From an uncultured cyanobacterium (lineage in GTDB: Bacteria > Cyanobacteriota > Cyanobacteriia > PCC-6307 > Cyanobiaceae), in NCBI GenBank assembly GCA_903856805.1, contig CAIOCZ010000090.1, positions 1-64,000 of the forward strand: 64,000 nucleotides of DNA, given 5' to 3'. The translations under genes and the position numbers were made by a program. Shown piece by piece: positions 50,660 through 60,167 of the stretch (its first letter is position 1; every line of letters starts with the position of its first letter). Under the pieces are notes generated by a model that saw only the letters and a program-made list of their open reading frames with translations, was not told the origin of the DNA and did no database searches.

Positions 50660-52835
50660 ACGGCTAGTGCGCCGCCTGGCAGGTTGGACTCAGGCCCTGC
50701 AGGACCGTGGCCCCGCCCGGCTCCTGATCCATGAACCCGGCCAGCCGCAACGGCAACAAACGTTGCTGGGCGGTTGCTACAGGGTCGGACGTGATCCCAT
50801 GGCCGAGATCCCTCTCACCCACACCGCCGTCAGCCGTCAGCATGCCCTGCTCGAGCAGCACGGGGTCCACTGGCTGCTCAGCGACAACGGCTCCACCAAC
50901 GGTCTGTGGTGGCAGGGGGGGCGGGTGAAACGGCTGCTGCTGCGCGACGGCGACAGTGTCCGCCTCGGACCCAGCCATCAGGGGGGCCTGCCGGAACTCA
51001 CCCTGGTGCTGGGTCGTCGCGCCCGCCTAGAGCCCTGGCTGAATGGGGTGGGTCTGGTCCTCGCCGCCACGGTGGTCGTGGGGGGCGGGCTGGTCGGGCT
51101 TTCGCTGGGGCAGGTGCCGATCCGCGGCAGCCTGGCAGCCGTTCGCGGCCCGCTTGTTCTCTACGACGGTGCGGATCGGCCCCTGGCCAGTGCGGACGAT
51201 CGCCACCACCATGAATTGCGCCGCCTCCAGGACTACCCGCCCGTTCTGGTGAACGCCCTCCTGGCCAGCGAAGACAGTCGGTTCTGGTGGCATCCAGGGG
51301 TGGATCCCATCGGCACCGGCCGTGCCCTGGTGGCCAACCTGCTCGGCGGTCGGGTACTGGAAGGGGGCAGCACCCTCACCCAGCAACTGGCCCGCAGCCT
51401 CTATCCCGACCAGGTGGGCCAGGGGGAAACCTTGGGCCGCAAGTGGCGGGAGCTGCTGGTGGCGATGCAATTGGAGGCCCGTTTCAGCAAACACGATCTC
51501 CTGCTCAGTTATCTCAACCGGGTCTATCTGGGGGCGGGCTGGGGCTTTGAGGATGCCTCCCGCCATTTCTTCGCCAAGCCCGCGCGCGGCCTGCAACTTG
51601 AGGAGGCGGCGCTGCTGGTGGGGCTCCTGCCCTCGCCCAATGGCTTTGATCCCTGTGTCGACCCCCAGGCTGCCTTGGCGGCCCGCAACCAGGTGCTGGC
51701 CAAAATGGCGGATAGCGGGCCCCTGAGCGCCGACCAGGCCCGTGCCGCCCGGCGGCTCCCGATTCGCCTCGCCCCGGAGGCCTGCCGCCGTGGGGGTCGG
51801 CGCATGGCCCCCTTTTACAGCGACCAGGTGCGCCGGGATCTGAATGCGCTGGTGGGTGCCGATGTGGCCGCTGAGGGCAACTTCCTGATCGGAACCCACC
51901 TGGATGGGAGCCTGCAGGAGCGGGTGGAACGGCTGCTGCGTGACCACCTGGCGGCTGTGCGCTCCGCCGGGGTGAGCGAAGGGGCGGTGGTGGTCCTTGA
52001 CAGCCGCAGCGGCGGTGTCCTGGCCGTGGCCGGGGGGCGTGACTACCGCCAGAGCCAGTTCAACCGCGCCACCCTGGCCCTGCGCCAGCCCGGCAGCACC
52101 TTCAAGCTGATGACCTACCTCACGGCCCTGGAGCGCGGCGCCCGCCCTGGAGACAGCGTGGGCTGTGGTCCCCTGCGCTGGCGGGGGCAGGTGTTTGCCA
52201 GCGGCTGTGGAGGCCAGGTGAGCCTGCAACAGGCCCTGGCCATGAGCAGCAACACCGCCGCCCTGCGCCTGGCCCAACGGGTGGGCCTGGAGGCGGTGGT
52301 TCAGACCGCACGGGATCTCGGCATCACCAGCCCGCTGGCGCCCGTCCCGGGGCTGGTGTTGGGTCAGAGCGAGGTCAGTCTGCAGGAGCTCACCGCCGCC
52401 TACGGGGCGGTGGCGAACAATGGGATCTGGCATGCCCCCAGCACCATCCGCCGGCTCACCGATGCGGAATCGTGCCAAAAAATCAACGATGGCGTTGAAG
52501 GGTCACGCTGCCGCTCCCAACGGGACGCCAGCCGCTCCACCGTCAGTCCAGGTCGGCGGGTGGTGCGACCCGCCACCGCCGCCGCGATGCGCCAGCTGTT
52601 GCAGGCAGTCGTGAGGAGTGGCACCGGCACGGCCGCCTACGTGGGCGGGGAGGCCGGCGGCAAAACCGGCACCACCAACGAAGGGCGGGATCTGTTGTTC
52701 ATCGGCTTCGAGCCCCAGCGGCATTGGGTGATGGGGATCTGGCTTGGCAACGACGACAACAGGCCCAGTCACGCCACCAGCGCCCTGGCCGCCGCCCTCT
52801 GGGGCCAGATCGTGCGCGCCTCCCCCAACAACTGA
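50652..52835 (+). CDS. FHA-domain class A penicillin-binding protein (transglycosylase/transpeptidase)
   Basis: FHA: YRVGRDPMAEIPLTHTAVSRQHALLEQ...DNGSTNGLWW; GT51: EDSRFWWHPGVDPIGTGRALVANLLGGRVLEGGSTLTQQLAR; transpeptidase SxxK QPGSTFKLMTYL, SSN, KTGTTNEG. Confidence 0.96.
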   Translation: MVERLVRRLAGWTQALQDRGPARLLIHEPGQPQRQQTLLGGCYRVGRDPMAEIPLTHTAVSRQHALLEQHGVHWLLSDNGSTNGLWWQGGRVKRLLLRDGDSVRLGPSHQGGLPELTLVLGRRARLEPWLNGVGLVLAATVVVGGGLVGLSLGQVPIRGSLAAVRGPLVLYDGADRPLASADDRHHHELRRLQDYPPVLVNALLASEDSRFWWHPGVDPIGTGRALVANLLGGRVLEGGSTLTQQLARSLYPDQVGQGETLGRKWRELLVAMQLEARFSKHDLLLSYLNRVYLGAGWGFEDASRHFFAKPARGLQLEEAALLVGLLPSPNGFDPCVDPQAALAARNQVLAKMADSGPLSADQARAARRLPIRLAPEACRRGGRRMAPFYSDQVRRDLNALVGADVAAEGNFLIGTHLDGSLQERVERLLRDHLAAVRSAGVSEGAVVVLDSRSGGVLAVAGGRDYRQSQFNRATLALRQPGSTFKLMTYLTALERGARPGDSVGCGPLRWRGQVFASGCGGQVSLQQALAMSSNTAALRLAQRVGLEAVVQTARDLGITSPLAPVPGLVLGQSEVSLQELTAAYGAVANNGIWHAPSTIRRLTDAESCQKINDGVEGSRCRSQRDASRSTVSPGRRVVRPATAAAMRQLLQAVVRSGTGTAAYVGGEAGGKTGTTNEGRDLLFIGFEPQRHWVMGIWLGNDDNRPSHATSALAAALWGQIVRASPNN

Positions 52836-52844
52836 GTCCAAACG

Positions 52845-54449
52845 ATGCTTCCGCCCCGACTCTGGCTGTGGATTGGCCTAGGCCTGCTCGGCCTGATCCT
52901 GCTGGGGGTGATTCTGCAGGCCTTTAATCAGTTGCTCTGGCAACTCAGCTACTGGCTGCCTGCCTGGTTGGTGGGGCCCCTGCTTTTGGTGCTGGTCGTC
53001 GCCCTGGGCCTGGCCTTTGCCCAGCTGGGCTGGCCCTGGCTGCAGGCCTGGCGCCGGCGCTCCTCCCAGGGCCCCCGCAAGCTCCCAGAGGAGGTGACGA
53101 TCCCGAGCAACCGTCGCGAGGCCGCCCAACGCAACCTGGAGGCGATCGACCGCACCCTGGAGCGGGTACGTGATGCGGTGGAACGGCAGGCCCTGGAGGC
53201 CGAACGACTGCGGATGCAGGCCGAACTGGAACGGGGGGATCTGCACATCGTGATTTTCGGCAGTGGCTCAGCGGGTAAAACCTCCCTGATCCGCGCCCTG
53301 CTGCGGCAGTTGGTCGGACAGGTCGGCGCCGCCATGGGATCCACCACGGAAACGCAGCGCTACCGCCTGCGACTGCAGGGCCTGGCGCGGGCGGTTGTCC
53401 TCGAGGACACCCCCGGCATCCTGGAGGGGGGCATGGCTGGCCAGCAACGCGAAGAGCTGGCGCGGCGTCAAGCCAGCCGCGCCGATCTACTGCTGTTGGT
53501 GGTGGATGGCGATCTTCGAGCCTCGGAAATGGCCGTGTTCGAGACCCTGGCCCAACTGGGCAAGCGACTGCTGCTGGTGTTGAACAAATGCGACCTCCGC
53601 GGCGAGGCGGAGGAGCAACGTCTACTGCAGCTGTTGCGACGTCGCTGCGGCGATCGCCTTGCGGCGCAGGATGTGGTGCCGGTCAGTGCCGCCCCCCAGA
53701 GCGTGCCGATGCCAGGGGGGCGTCCCCTCCAACCGCCGCCGGAGGTGGAGGCGCTGCTGCGGCGGATCGTCACGGTCTTGCACGCCGATGGCGAAGAGCT
53801 GATTGCGGACAACCTGCTGCTGCAATGCCGGGAACTGGGCGCCGCCAGCCGTGAGCTGCTGGATCAGCAGCGCCGTCGCGATGCGGAGGCGATCGTCGAT
53901 CGCTATGGGTGGATCGGGGCCGGCGTCATCGCGGTCACCCCACTGCCCGGTTTGGATCTCCTGGCTGCGGCAGCGGTGAATGCCCAGATGGTGGTGGAAA
54001 TCGGCCGTCTCTACGGGGTGAATCTCAACCGGGCAACGGCCCAGGACCTGGCCCTTTCCGTGGGCCGCACCCTGGCGGGACTCGGGCTGGTGAAAGGAGG
54101 GGTGAGTCTGCTGAGTACGGCGCTCAGCCTGAGCCTGCCGACCCTGCTGGCGGGCCGGGCCCTCCAGGCCGTCAGTGGCGCCTGGCTCACCCGGGTGGCG
54201 GGCCGCAGTTTCATCACCTACTTCCGCCAGGATCAGGACTGGGGGGATGGGGGCCTGCCCGAGGTCCTGCAGCGCGAATACGACCTCCACCGCCGGGAAG
54301 GGGCGCTGCGCCGTTTTCTGGAGGCGGCGCTTACCCGGGTGGTGGAACCCTTGCAGCGCCAGGGACGACTGCCCCCCCGACCAGAGGGGCGAACCCCAGG
54401 GCCTCCGGGGGAGGAGGCAGGAGGGGACCCCGCAGGTCCAACGCGGTGA
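52845..54449 (+). CDS. P-loop GTPase with C-terminal DUF697-like membrane domain
   Basis: Walker A FGSGSAGKTSLI, DTPG, LNKCDL; C-terminal YGWIGAGVIAVTPLPGLDLLAAAAVNAQMVVEIGRLYG. Confidence 0.92.
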   Translation: MLPPRLWLWIGLGLLGLILLGVILQAFNQLLWQLSYWLPAWLVGPLLLVLVVALGLAFAQLGWPWLQAWRRRSSQGPRKLPEEVTIPSNRREAAQRNLEAIDRTLERVRDAVERQALEAERLRMQAELERGDLHIVIFGSGSAGKTSLIRALLRQLVGQVGAAMGSTTETQRYRLRLQGLARAVVLEDTPGILEGGMAGQQREELARRQASRADLLLLVVDGDLRASEMAVFETLAQLGKRLLLVLNKCDLRGEAEEQRLLQLLRRRCGDRLAAQDVVPVSAAPQSVPMPGGRPLQPPPEVEALLRRIVTVLHADGEELIADNLLLQCRELGAASRELLDQQRRRDAEAIVDRYGWIGAGVIAVTPLPGLDLLAAAAVNAQMVVEIGRLYGVNLNRATAQDLALSVGRTLAGLGLVKGGVSLLSTALSLSLPTLLAGRALQAVSGAWLTRVAGRSFITYFRQDQDWGDGGLPEVLQREYDLHRREGALRRFLEAALTRVVEPLQRQGRLPPRPEGRTPGPPGEEAGGDPAGPTR

Positions 54450-54537
54450 TCAGAGCCAGGTAGAGCACGCCGATCAGGATCGAGAGGGCGCCGGTGATGA
54501 TCGCCACCCAGCGACCACGACGTTGAGGTTCAGCCAT
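54331..54537 (-). CDS. Small single-TM conserved protein
   Basis: MAEPQRRGRWVAIITGALSILIGVLYLALITALDLRGPLLPPPPEALG... recalls a conserved cyanobacterial small membrane protein. Confidence 0.7.
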   Translation of the reverse strand: MAEPQRRGRWVAIITGALSILIGVLYLALITALDLRGPLLPPPPEALGFAPLVGGAVVPGAARVPPPG

Positions 54538-55999
54538 CGGTGAGCGTGGTGTGAATGAGATGGGCAAGCGCTTCAAGATGCCGGGGCTGGGTATAGGGAT
54601 TGCCCAACACGGCTTTGAGATGGTGTTGGCCTTGATAAAGGGGACGGCTGAGCATCAGCTGCTGATCCAACAGAGTTTGGCGGGTTTGAAGGCTCCAGCG
54701 TTCACAGCCGCCGGGATCAAGTCCGTGGGGCCGAAAGGCCAGCAGATGCAGGTCCCCAGGGAGCAGGTTTAGGCGATCGTCCATGGCGAGAAGGGATCCG
54801 AGGCGCTGGCGCCGTTGGATCGCCCCATCCACCAAGGCGGCAATGCCGCTCAGGCCAAGCTGGCGCAGGCCAAGCCAAAGCTTGAGGATTTCAGCGGGTC
54901 GGCTGCCCTGCAGGCCAGCCTCGCCGCCATGGCTACCCCCCAAGCTGGGTTCCATGTAGGGCAAGCCCGTGGCAAACGTCATCGGCAACAATTCAGGCCG
55001 GGCCAGCACCAGCAGGGAGGAGGTCTTGGTGATCCCCAGCAACTTTTGGGGGTTAATCGTGAGCGAATCGGCCAGCCCGAGACCCTCCACCCGACCACAA
55101 TGCTGCGGACTGAGGGCGACGACGGCACCGATGGCTCCATCCACATGGAGCCAATGGCCCAGTCGCTGGCAGACCTCCGCCAGGGAGCTGAGCGGATCGA
55201 CGGCACCCCTCACCGTGGTGCCGGCGGTGGCCACCACCGCGATCACCGGGACGCCACGGCACTCCAGCTGCAGCAGGTTCTGTTCGAGTTGACCTGGATC
55301 AAGACGGCCCCGGCCATCAACGGGGAGGCATCGCAGGGCCGACGGGGGCAACCCCATCACCACCAGGGCCTTGGCTAAGGAGAGGTGGGCATCGGCACTG
55401 CAGAGCACCACCGCATCATTCCGCAGATTCAAACCACGGCTCTGCCGTGCAACAACGAGCGCCATCAGGTTGCTGAGACTGCCCCCACTGGCAGGAACCC
55501 CTGAGGCGCCGGCGGGAAAGCCCAGACTGCGGGCCAGCCAGCTGCAGAGGCTGCGCTCCAGGCGACTGAGACTGGGGGAAAGCTCCTCGGCGAGGAGATT
55601 GTTATTCAGCCCCGCGCAAATCAGATCGGCGGCGAGCGAACTGCTCAAGGCCGGCGGGTCCAGGTGGGCGAGGGCCCCGGGATGATTCGGTTGATAGGCC
55701 CCCTCCATCACCCGTTGCAGATCGGCCAGCAGGCGCTCCGCCGGCAAGCCAAGGGCTTCGGGTTCCACGGCCGGCAGCACGTTCAAGGCCGGCAGAGGGG
55801 AAGCAGAGCCGGCCCCGGCCAACCAGTGGCAGAGCTGATCGGAGGCCCGATCTAAAAACGCCGCGAGGGCGGGATCGAACTGATCGGCGAGGGGAAAGGG
55901 CTGAAGTTCAGTGACCGGAGCCACCAGGGGGATCGGGGGCGGCTGGGACCGCTGGGCAGTGGTGGGGCTGGCCAACGGCGATGCAGGCGATGGAATCAT
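54530..55999 (-). CDS. Group II PLP-dependent decarboxylase (diaminobutyrate/aspartate/aromatic amino-acid decarboxylase family; substrate unknown)
   Basis: GSLSNLMALVVARQ, VATAGTTVRGAVDPL, HVDGAIGA, DSLTINPQKLLGI. Confidence 0.9.
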   Translation of the reverse strand: MIPSPASPLASPTTAQRSQPPPIPLVAPVTELQPFPLADQFDPALAAFLDRASDQLCHWLAGAGSASPLPALNVLPAVEPEALGLPAERLLADLQRVMEGAYQPNHPGALAHLDPPALSSSLAADLICAGLNNNLLAEELSPSLSRLERSLCSWLARSLGFPAGASGVPASGGSLSNLMALVVARQSRGLNLRNDAVVLCSADAHLSLAKALVVMGLPPSALRCLPVDGRGRLDPGQLEQNLLQLECRGVPVIAVVATAGTTVRGAVDPLSSLAEVCQRLGHWLHVDGAIGAVVALSPQHCGRVEGLGLADSLTINPQKLLGITKTSSLLVLARPELLPMTFATGLPYMEPSLGGSHGGEAGLQGSRPAEILKLWLGLRQLGLSGIAALVDGAIQRRQRLGSLLAMDDRLNLLPGDLHLLAFRPHGLDPGGCERWSLQTRQTLLDQQLMLSRPLYQGQHHLKAVLGNPYTQPRHLEALAHLIHTTLTDG

Positions 56000-56069
56000 T
56001 CTGCCCCGACCCCCATCAGGTCCTACAAGGGGAGGGTTGTGCTCCGGACCGTCAGGTCCAGGCGTCCCG

Positions 56070-56600
56070 ATGGCCGGCCCGCGTTGCAGTCAAGAGGACG
56101 GGACCCTGCAGTTGTGGATGGCCCGCTTGCTGCGGCACGCGGAACGGGTGGGACAGAGTGGAGAAATCCCCGTAGCCGCCGTAATTCTGGACGGCCAGGG
56201 TCGATGCCTGGGCTGGGGGAGCAACCGCCGCCATCGGCAGCAGGACCCCCTGGGTCACGCGGAACTGGTGGCGCTTCGCCAGGCGGCCCAGGCGCGGCGG
56301 GACTGGCGCTTCAACGACTGCAGCCTGCTGGTCACCCTTGAACCCTGCCCGATGTGTGCAGGGGCGCTGATCCAGGCCCGGCTGGGTCGGGTGGTGTTTG
56401 CCGCCAGCGATTCCAAACGGGGTGCCCTGGGGGGGTGCCTCAATTTGGCCAGCGATGCCAGCGCCCATCACCACATGGTGGTGGAGGGAGGGCTGTTGGC
56501 GACGGAAGCCAGAAACCAGCTGGAGCGCTGGTTTCTGGCACGGAGAGCGGAACGCCGTCTACTCAGGCCACCGCCGCCACCACCGGGGCCGAAGACCTGA
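56070..56600 (+). CDS. tadA: tRNA(adenine34) deaminase
   Basis: GHAELVALRQA, LEPCPMCAGALIQARLGRVVFAASDSKRGA. Confidence 0.96.
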   Translation: MAGPRCSQEDGTLQLWMARLLRHAERVGQSGEIPVAAVILDGQGRCLGWGSNRRHRQQDPLGHAELVALRQAAQARRDWRFNDCSLLVTLEPCPMCAGALIQARLGRVVFAASDSKRGALGGCLNLASDASAHHHMVVEGGLLATEARNQLERWFLARRAERRLLRPPPPPPGPKT

Positions 56601-57756
56601 AGGCGGGAAGTTCGGTTTCGAACAGATTGAGCAGAGTTGTCACATTCTCCGGAGTGCTGTTGAACCCCATCAGGCCGATGCGCCACACCTGGCCGCCCAG
56701 GGCGCCGAGCCCTCCGCCCACTTCGATGCCGTGACGATTGAGCAGGTGTTGGGTAAAGGCCTTGCCATCCACTCCTTTGGGGATGCGCACGGTGGTGAGG
56801 GTGGGCAGGCGAAGTTCGGCTGGAACGTGCAGCTCAAGACCAAGGGCCTCAAGGCCGGCCCAGAGGGCTTCGGCATTGCGGCGATGGCGTGCCCAGGCCT
56901 GCTCGAGACCTTCCTCGGCCAGCAGTCTCAGGGCTTCCCGCATGCCGAAGTTCATGTTCACCGGTGCCGTGTGGTGATAAACCCGATCGCTGCCCCAGTA
57001 CTGGTTGAGCAGGGTGACGTCGAGATACCAGTTGGGGACTTTGCCCTGCCGGGCCATCATTTTGGCTTCGGCTCGGGGACCCATGCTGAACGGACCCAGA
57101 CCGGGGGGGCAGCTGAGGCCCTTTTGACTGCAGCTATAGGCCAGATCCACCTTCCAATCGTCGAGATAGAGAGGCACCGCGCCGAGGGAGGTGACCGTAT
57201 CCAGCAGCAACAGGCAGTTGTGCTGGCGGCAGAGGTCCCCGATCCCAGCCATGGGCTGGCAGACACCTGTGGAGGTTTCGGCATGGACCATCGCCAAAAT
57301 GGCGGGTTTGTGGCGGATCAGGGCCTGCTCCAGTTCGTCAAGGCTGAAGGCCTCGCCCCAGGGCCGCTCAACCGTGACAACCTCAGCTCGATAGCGGCCT
57401 GCCATATCGGCCAAGCGGAGCCCGAAGTATCCCTTGATCGCCACCAACACCTTGTCTCCCGGCTCAATGGTGTTGGCCAGGGTGGCCTCCATGGCCGCGC
57501 TGCCGGTGCCGCTCATCGGAATCGTGAGGCGGTTGTCCGTTTGCCAGACGTAGCGCAGCAGTTCCTGCACCTCGCCCATCAGCTCCACATACAGAGGATC
57601 GAGATGGCCGATGGGGGTGCGTGAAAGCGCCTGGAGAACGGTGGGATGGGCGTTGGACGGACCGGGGCCAAGCAGCAGACGACTCGGCGTTGCGATCGGT
57701 TGAAGCCCAACCCGGTGAGCAGTGTTGATCGGGGGCACGCCGTGAAGTTCAGCCAA
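56563..57756 (-). CDS. Alanine-glyoxylate/serine-type class V aminotransferase
   Basis: LLLGPGPSNAHPTVLQALSRTPIGHLDPLYVELM, MSGTGSAAMEATLAN, VHAETSTGV, CSQKGLSCPPGLGP. Confidence 0.95.
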   Translation of the reverse strand: MAELHGVPPINTAHRVGLQPIATPSRLLLGPGPSNAHPTVLQALSRTPIGHLDPLYVELMGEVQELLRYVWQTDNRLTIPMSGTGSAAMEATLANTIEPGDKVLVAIKGYFGLRLADMAGRYRAEVVTVERPWGEAFSLDELEQALIRHKPAILAMVHAETSTGVCQPMAGIGDLCRQHNCLLLLDTVTSLGAVPLYLDDWKVDLAYSCSQKGLSCPPGLGPFSMGPRAEAKMMARQGKVPNWYLDVTLLNQYWGSDRVYHHTAPVNMNFGMREALRLLAEEGLEQAWARHRRNAEALWAGLEALGLELHVPAELRLPTLTTVRIPKGVDGKAFTQHLLNRHGIEVGGGLGALGGQVWRIGLMGFNSTPENVTTLLNLFETELPAFRSSAPVVAAVA

Positions 57757-57913
57757 GACCTGATGAAGCGGGGGTTCGTGGTGGTGAGATTAGGGAACGG
57801 GAGGCACCCCGGTGGCATCGAACAATCCCAAGACGCCTGGCCATGGGGGGTTGATGCCCACAGGGCCCATCAAAACGAGATTTCAGCGCCACACCACCAA
57901 GACTTAACGGCCC

Positions 57914-58444
57914 TCAACGGGCGCGAACGTTGCTGGCGGCGAGACCACGGCAGAGGTGCTCGAAGGGAGCCCGCACGACACGGTTGGCCAGCGCGAGATC
58001 AGCGACCCCGGCTTCGCTGAGGAGTTCCGTCACCACATCGGCCAGGAGGGCAATCCCCCGAACCGTGGGGCCCGTGGGAACCCCAAGACTCTTGTAGGTG
58101 TCGTCCAAGCCGTTGAGCACCCGCTCGTTGAGCATGGTGAGATCGTCGGCCACCAGGGCATAGCTGGCGTAACGAAGGAAATAGTCGAGATCGCGCAGGC
58201 AGGCTGCCAGCCGACGGGTCGTGTAAGCATTGCCCCCGGGAAGGATCAACTCTGGATTGCCTTGCCAGAGACGCTGGGAAGCCTCGCGGACAATCGTGGC
58301 GGCTTCCCGATTGATGAGCTCAACCGCAGCCAGCCGAACACTGGCCTCGCTGTAATAGGTGCCGATGCGATCGATCGCGTCACGATCGAGGTATCGACCG
58401 AGCATGTCGTATCGGCCGATCAGACCGCTGATGGCATCGCGCAT
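57914..58444 (-). CDS. apcF: Allophycocyanin beta-18-type subunit
   Basis: MRDAISGLIGRYDMLGRYLDRDAIDRI ... PELILPGGNAYTTRRLAACLRDLDYFLRYASYALVADDLTMLNERVLNGL ... SLGVPTGPTVRGI. Confidence 0.92.
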   Translation of the reverse strand: MRDAISGLIGRYDMLGRYLDRDAIDRIGTYYSEASVRLAAVELINREAATIVREASQRLWQGNPELILPGGNAYTTRRLAACLRDLDYFLRYASYALVADDLTMLNERVLNGLDDTYKSLGVPTGPTVRGIALLADVVTELLSEAGVADLALANRVVRAPFEHLCRGLAASNVRAR

Positions 58445-58601
58445 GGACGGATTGGATCGACGCACCTGCAGCGGAAGCTAGCACTTGAAAACCGCCAGAT
58501 TGCTGTCCAGAGGCCGCATCTGGGCAAGTTGACAGAAACGGTTACGGTCCGCGCCCATGGGCCCAACCAAGGCGGCCTACGGGGAGCAAGGGGGCGCTTT
58601 G

Positions 58602-58615
58602 GTACATATGGATAC
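58602..58615 (+). promoter_or_regulatory. NtcA binding site upstream of glnA
   Basis: GTA-CATATGGA-TAC = exact GTAN8TAC. Confidence 0.85.
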
Positions 58616-58638
58616 ACGGCAAGGTCGGTAGCGCTCCG

Positions 58639-58644
58639 TACCTT
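58639..58644 (+). promoter_or_regulatory. -10 box of NtcA-activated glnA promoter
   Basis: TACCTT (TAN3T) 23 nt downstream of the GTAN8TAC site. Confidence 0.7.
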
Positions 58645-58692
58645 CTTTGCCTGCCGTGCCTAGGCCGGCCATCCTTCAGTACCCCCCCCGTC

Positions 58693-60111
58693 ATGGCCAA
58701 GACCGCCCAGGACGTCCTGCGTCAGATCAACGACGAAGGCATTGAACTGATTGACCTCAAGTTCGTGGACCTCCACGGCAAGTGGCAGCACCTCACGGTT
58801 TGCAGGGATCTGATCGATGAGGCGGCCTTCACCGAAGGCGTGGCCTTTGACGGCTCATCCATCCGCGGCTGGAAGGCGATCAACGAATCGGACATGGCGA
58901 TGGTGCCTGATCCGAACACGGCCTGGTTCGATCCGTTCTACAGCCACAAGACCCTCAGCCTGATCTGCTCCATTCAGGAGCCCCGCAGCGGCCAGCCCTA
59001 TGGACGCTGCCCTCGGGCCCTGGCCCAGAAGGCCGTCGATTATCTCGCTTCCACCGGACTGGCCGACACCGCCTTTTTCGGCCCCGAACCCGAGTTTTTT
59101 ATCTTCGACGACGTTCGTTACAAGAGCAGCAACGGCGGAAGTTTCTACCAGGTGGATTCCATTGAGGCCGCCTGGAATACGGATCGCATCGAGGAGGGCG
59201 GCAACTTAGGCTATAAAATATTGCTTAAAGATGGTTATTTCCCCGTCGCCCCCAATGACACCCTTCAAGACATCCGCAGTGAGATGCTGCTCACCATGGC
59301 GTCCCTCGGGGTTCCCGTCGAAAAGCAGCACCATGAAGTGGCAACGGCTCAGCATGAGCTGGGGATCAAGTTCGCCGAATTGATCAGCGCAGCAGATAAC
59401 GTTATGATCTACAAATACGTGGTTCGTAACATTGCCAAGAAATATGGCAAGACGGCAACATTTATGCCGAAGCCGGTGTTCGCTGACAACGGCAGTGGCA
59501 TGCACGTCCATCAGAGCCTTTGGAAAGCCGGCAATCCACTGTTTTTTGGCGAAGGCACCTACGCCAACCTCTCCCAAACGGCCCGCTGGTACATCGGTGG
59601 CCTGCTGAAGCATGCCCCGAGCTTCCTGGCCTTCACCAACCCCACCACCAATAGCTATAAGCGTTTGGTTCCAGGGTTTGAAGCCCCGGTCAACCTGGTG
59701 TACTCCCAAGGAAACCGCTCCGCGGCCGTCCGCATCCCCCTCACCGGTCCTAGCCCCAAGGCCAAGCGCCTTGAGTTCCGTTCCGGCGATGCCCTGGCCA
59801 ATCCCTACATCGCCTTCGCCGCCATGCTGATGGCTGGCCTGGATGGCATCAAGAACCAGATCGATCCCGGTGACGGTACCGATGTCGATCTGTTCGAGCT
59901 TTCCGCCGAGGAACTGGCCAAGATCTCCACCGTGCCGGCATCCCTGAACGGGGCTTTGGAAGCATTGGATGCGGACAAGGACTACCTGTTGGCCGGCGGA
60001 GTCTTCACGGAAGACTTCATCAGCAACTGGATTTCGATGAAATACGAGGAGGTGCAACAGCTGCGTCAGCGGCCCCACCCCCACGAATTCTCGATGTACT
60101 ACGACGCCTGA
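58693..60111 (+). CDS. glnA: Glutamine synthetase type I
   Basis: [57 protein letters not shown]. Confidence 0.99.
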   Translation: MAKTAQDVLRQINDEGIELIDLKFVDLHGKWQHLTVCRDLIDEAAFTEGVAFDGSSIRGWKAINESDMAMVPDPNTAWFDPFYSHKTLSLICSIQEPRSGQPYGRCPRALAQKAVDYLASTGLADTAFFGPEPEFFIFDDVRYKSSNGGSFYQVDSIEAAWNTDRIEEGGNLGYKILLKDGYFPVAPNDTLQDIRSEMLLTMASLGVPVEKQHHEVATAQHELGIKFAELISAADNVMIYKYVVRNIAKKYGKTATFMPKPVFADNGSGMHVHQSLWKAGNPLFFGEGTYANLSQTARWYIGGLLKHAPSFLAFTNPTTNSYKRLVPGFEAPVNLVYSQGNRSAAVRIPLTGPSPKAKRLEFRSGDALANPYIAFAAMLMAGLDGIKNQIDPGDGTDVDLFELSAEELAKISTVPASLNGALEALDADKDYLLAGGVFTEDFISNWISMKYEEVQQLRQRPHPHEFSMYYDA

Positions 60112-60139
60112 GACTGCCCGATCCATCAGCAGTCCCTGC

Positions 60140-60165
60140 AGCCCCGCTCCGGCGGGGCTTTTTTT
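60140..60165 (+). terminator. Rho-independent terminator after glnA
   Basis: AGCCCCGC-TCCG-GCGGGGCT followed by T run. Confidence 0.9.
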
Positions 60166-60167
60166 GG

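Noticed and set aside
51027-52478. 483-aa - strand ORF
   Set aside because: Antisense to the FHA-PBP, low-complexity composition typical of GC-rich shadow ORFs.
8566-53657. HIP1 octamers GCGATCGC (seen at 8566, 43220, 44953, 49612, 53650)
   Set aside because: Only a handful in 64 kb, not clearly above chance at this GC content; not treated as a HIP1-rich genome.
53622-54290. 222-aa - strand ORF
   Set aside because: Antisense to the GTPase; His/Gln-rich shadow composition.
56398-57624. 408-aa + strand ORF
   Set aside because: Antisense to the class V aminotransferase and overlapping tadA; no recognisable motif.
59206-60126. 306-aa - strand ORF
   Set aside because: Fully antisense to glnA; shadow ORF.
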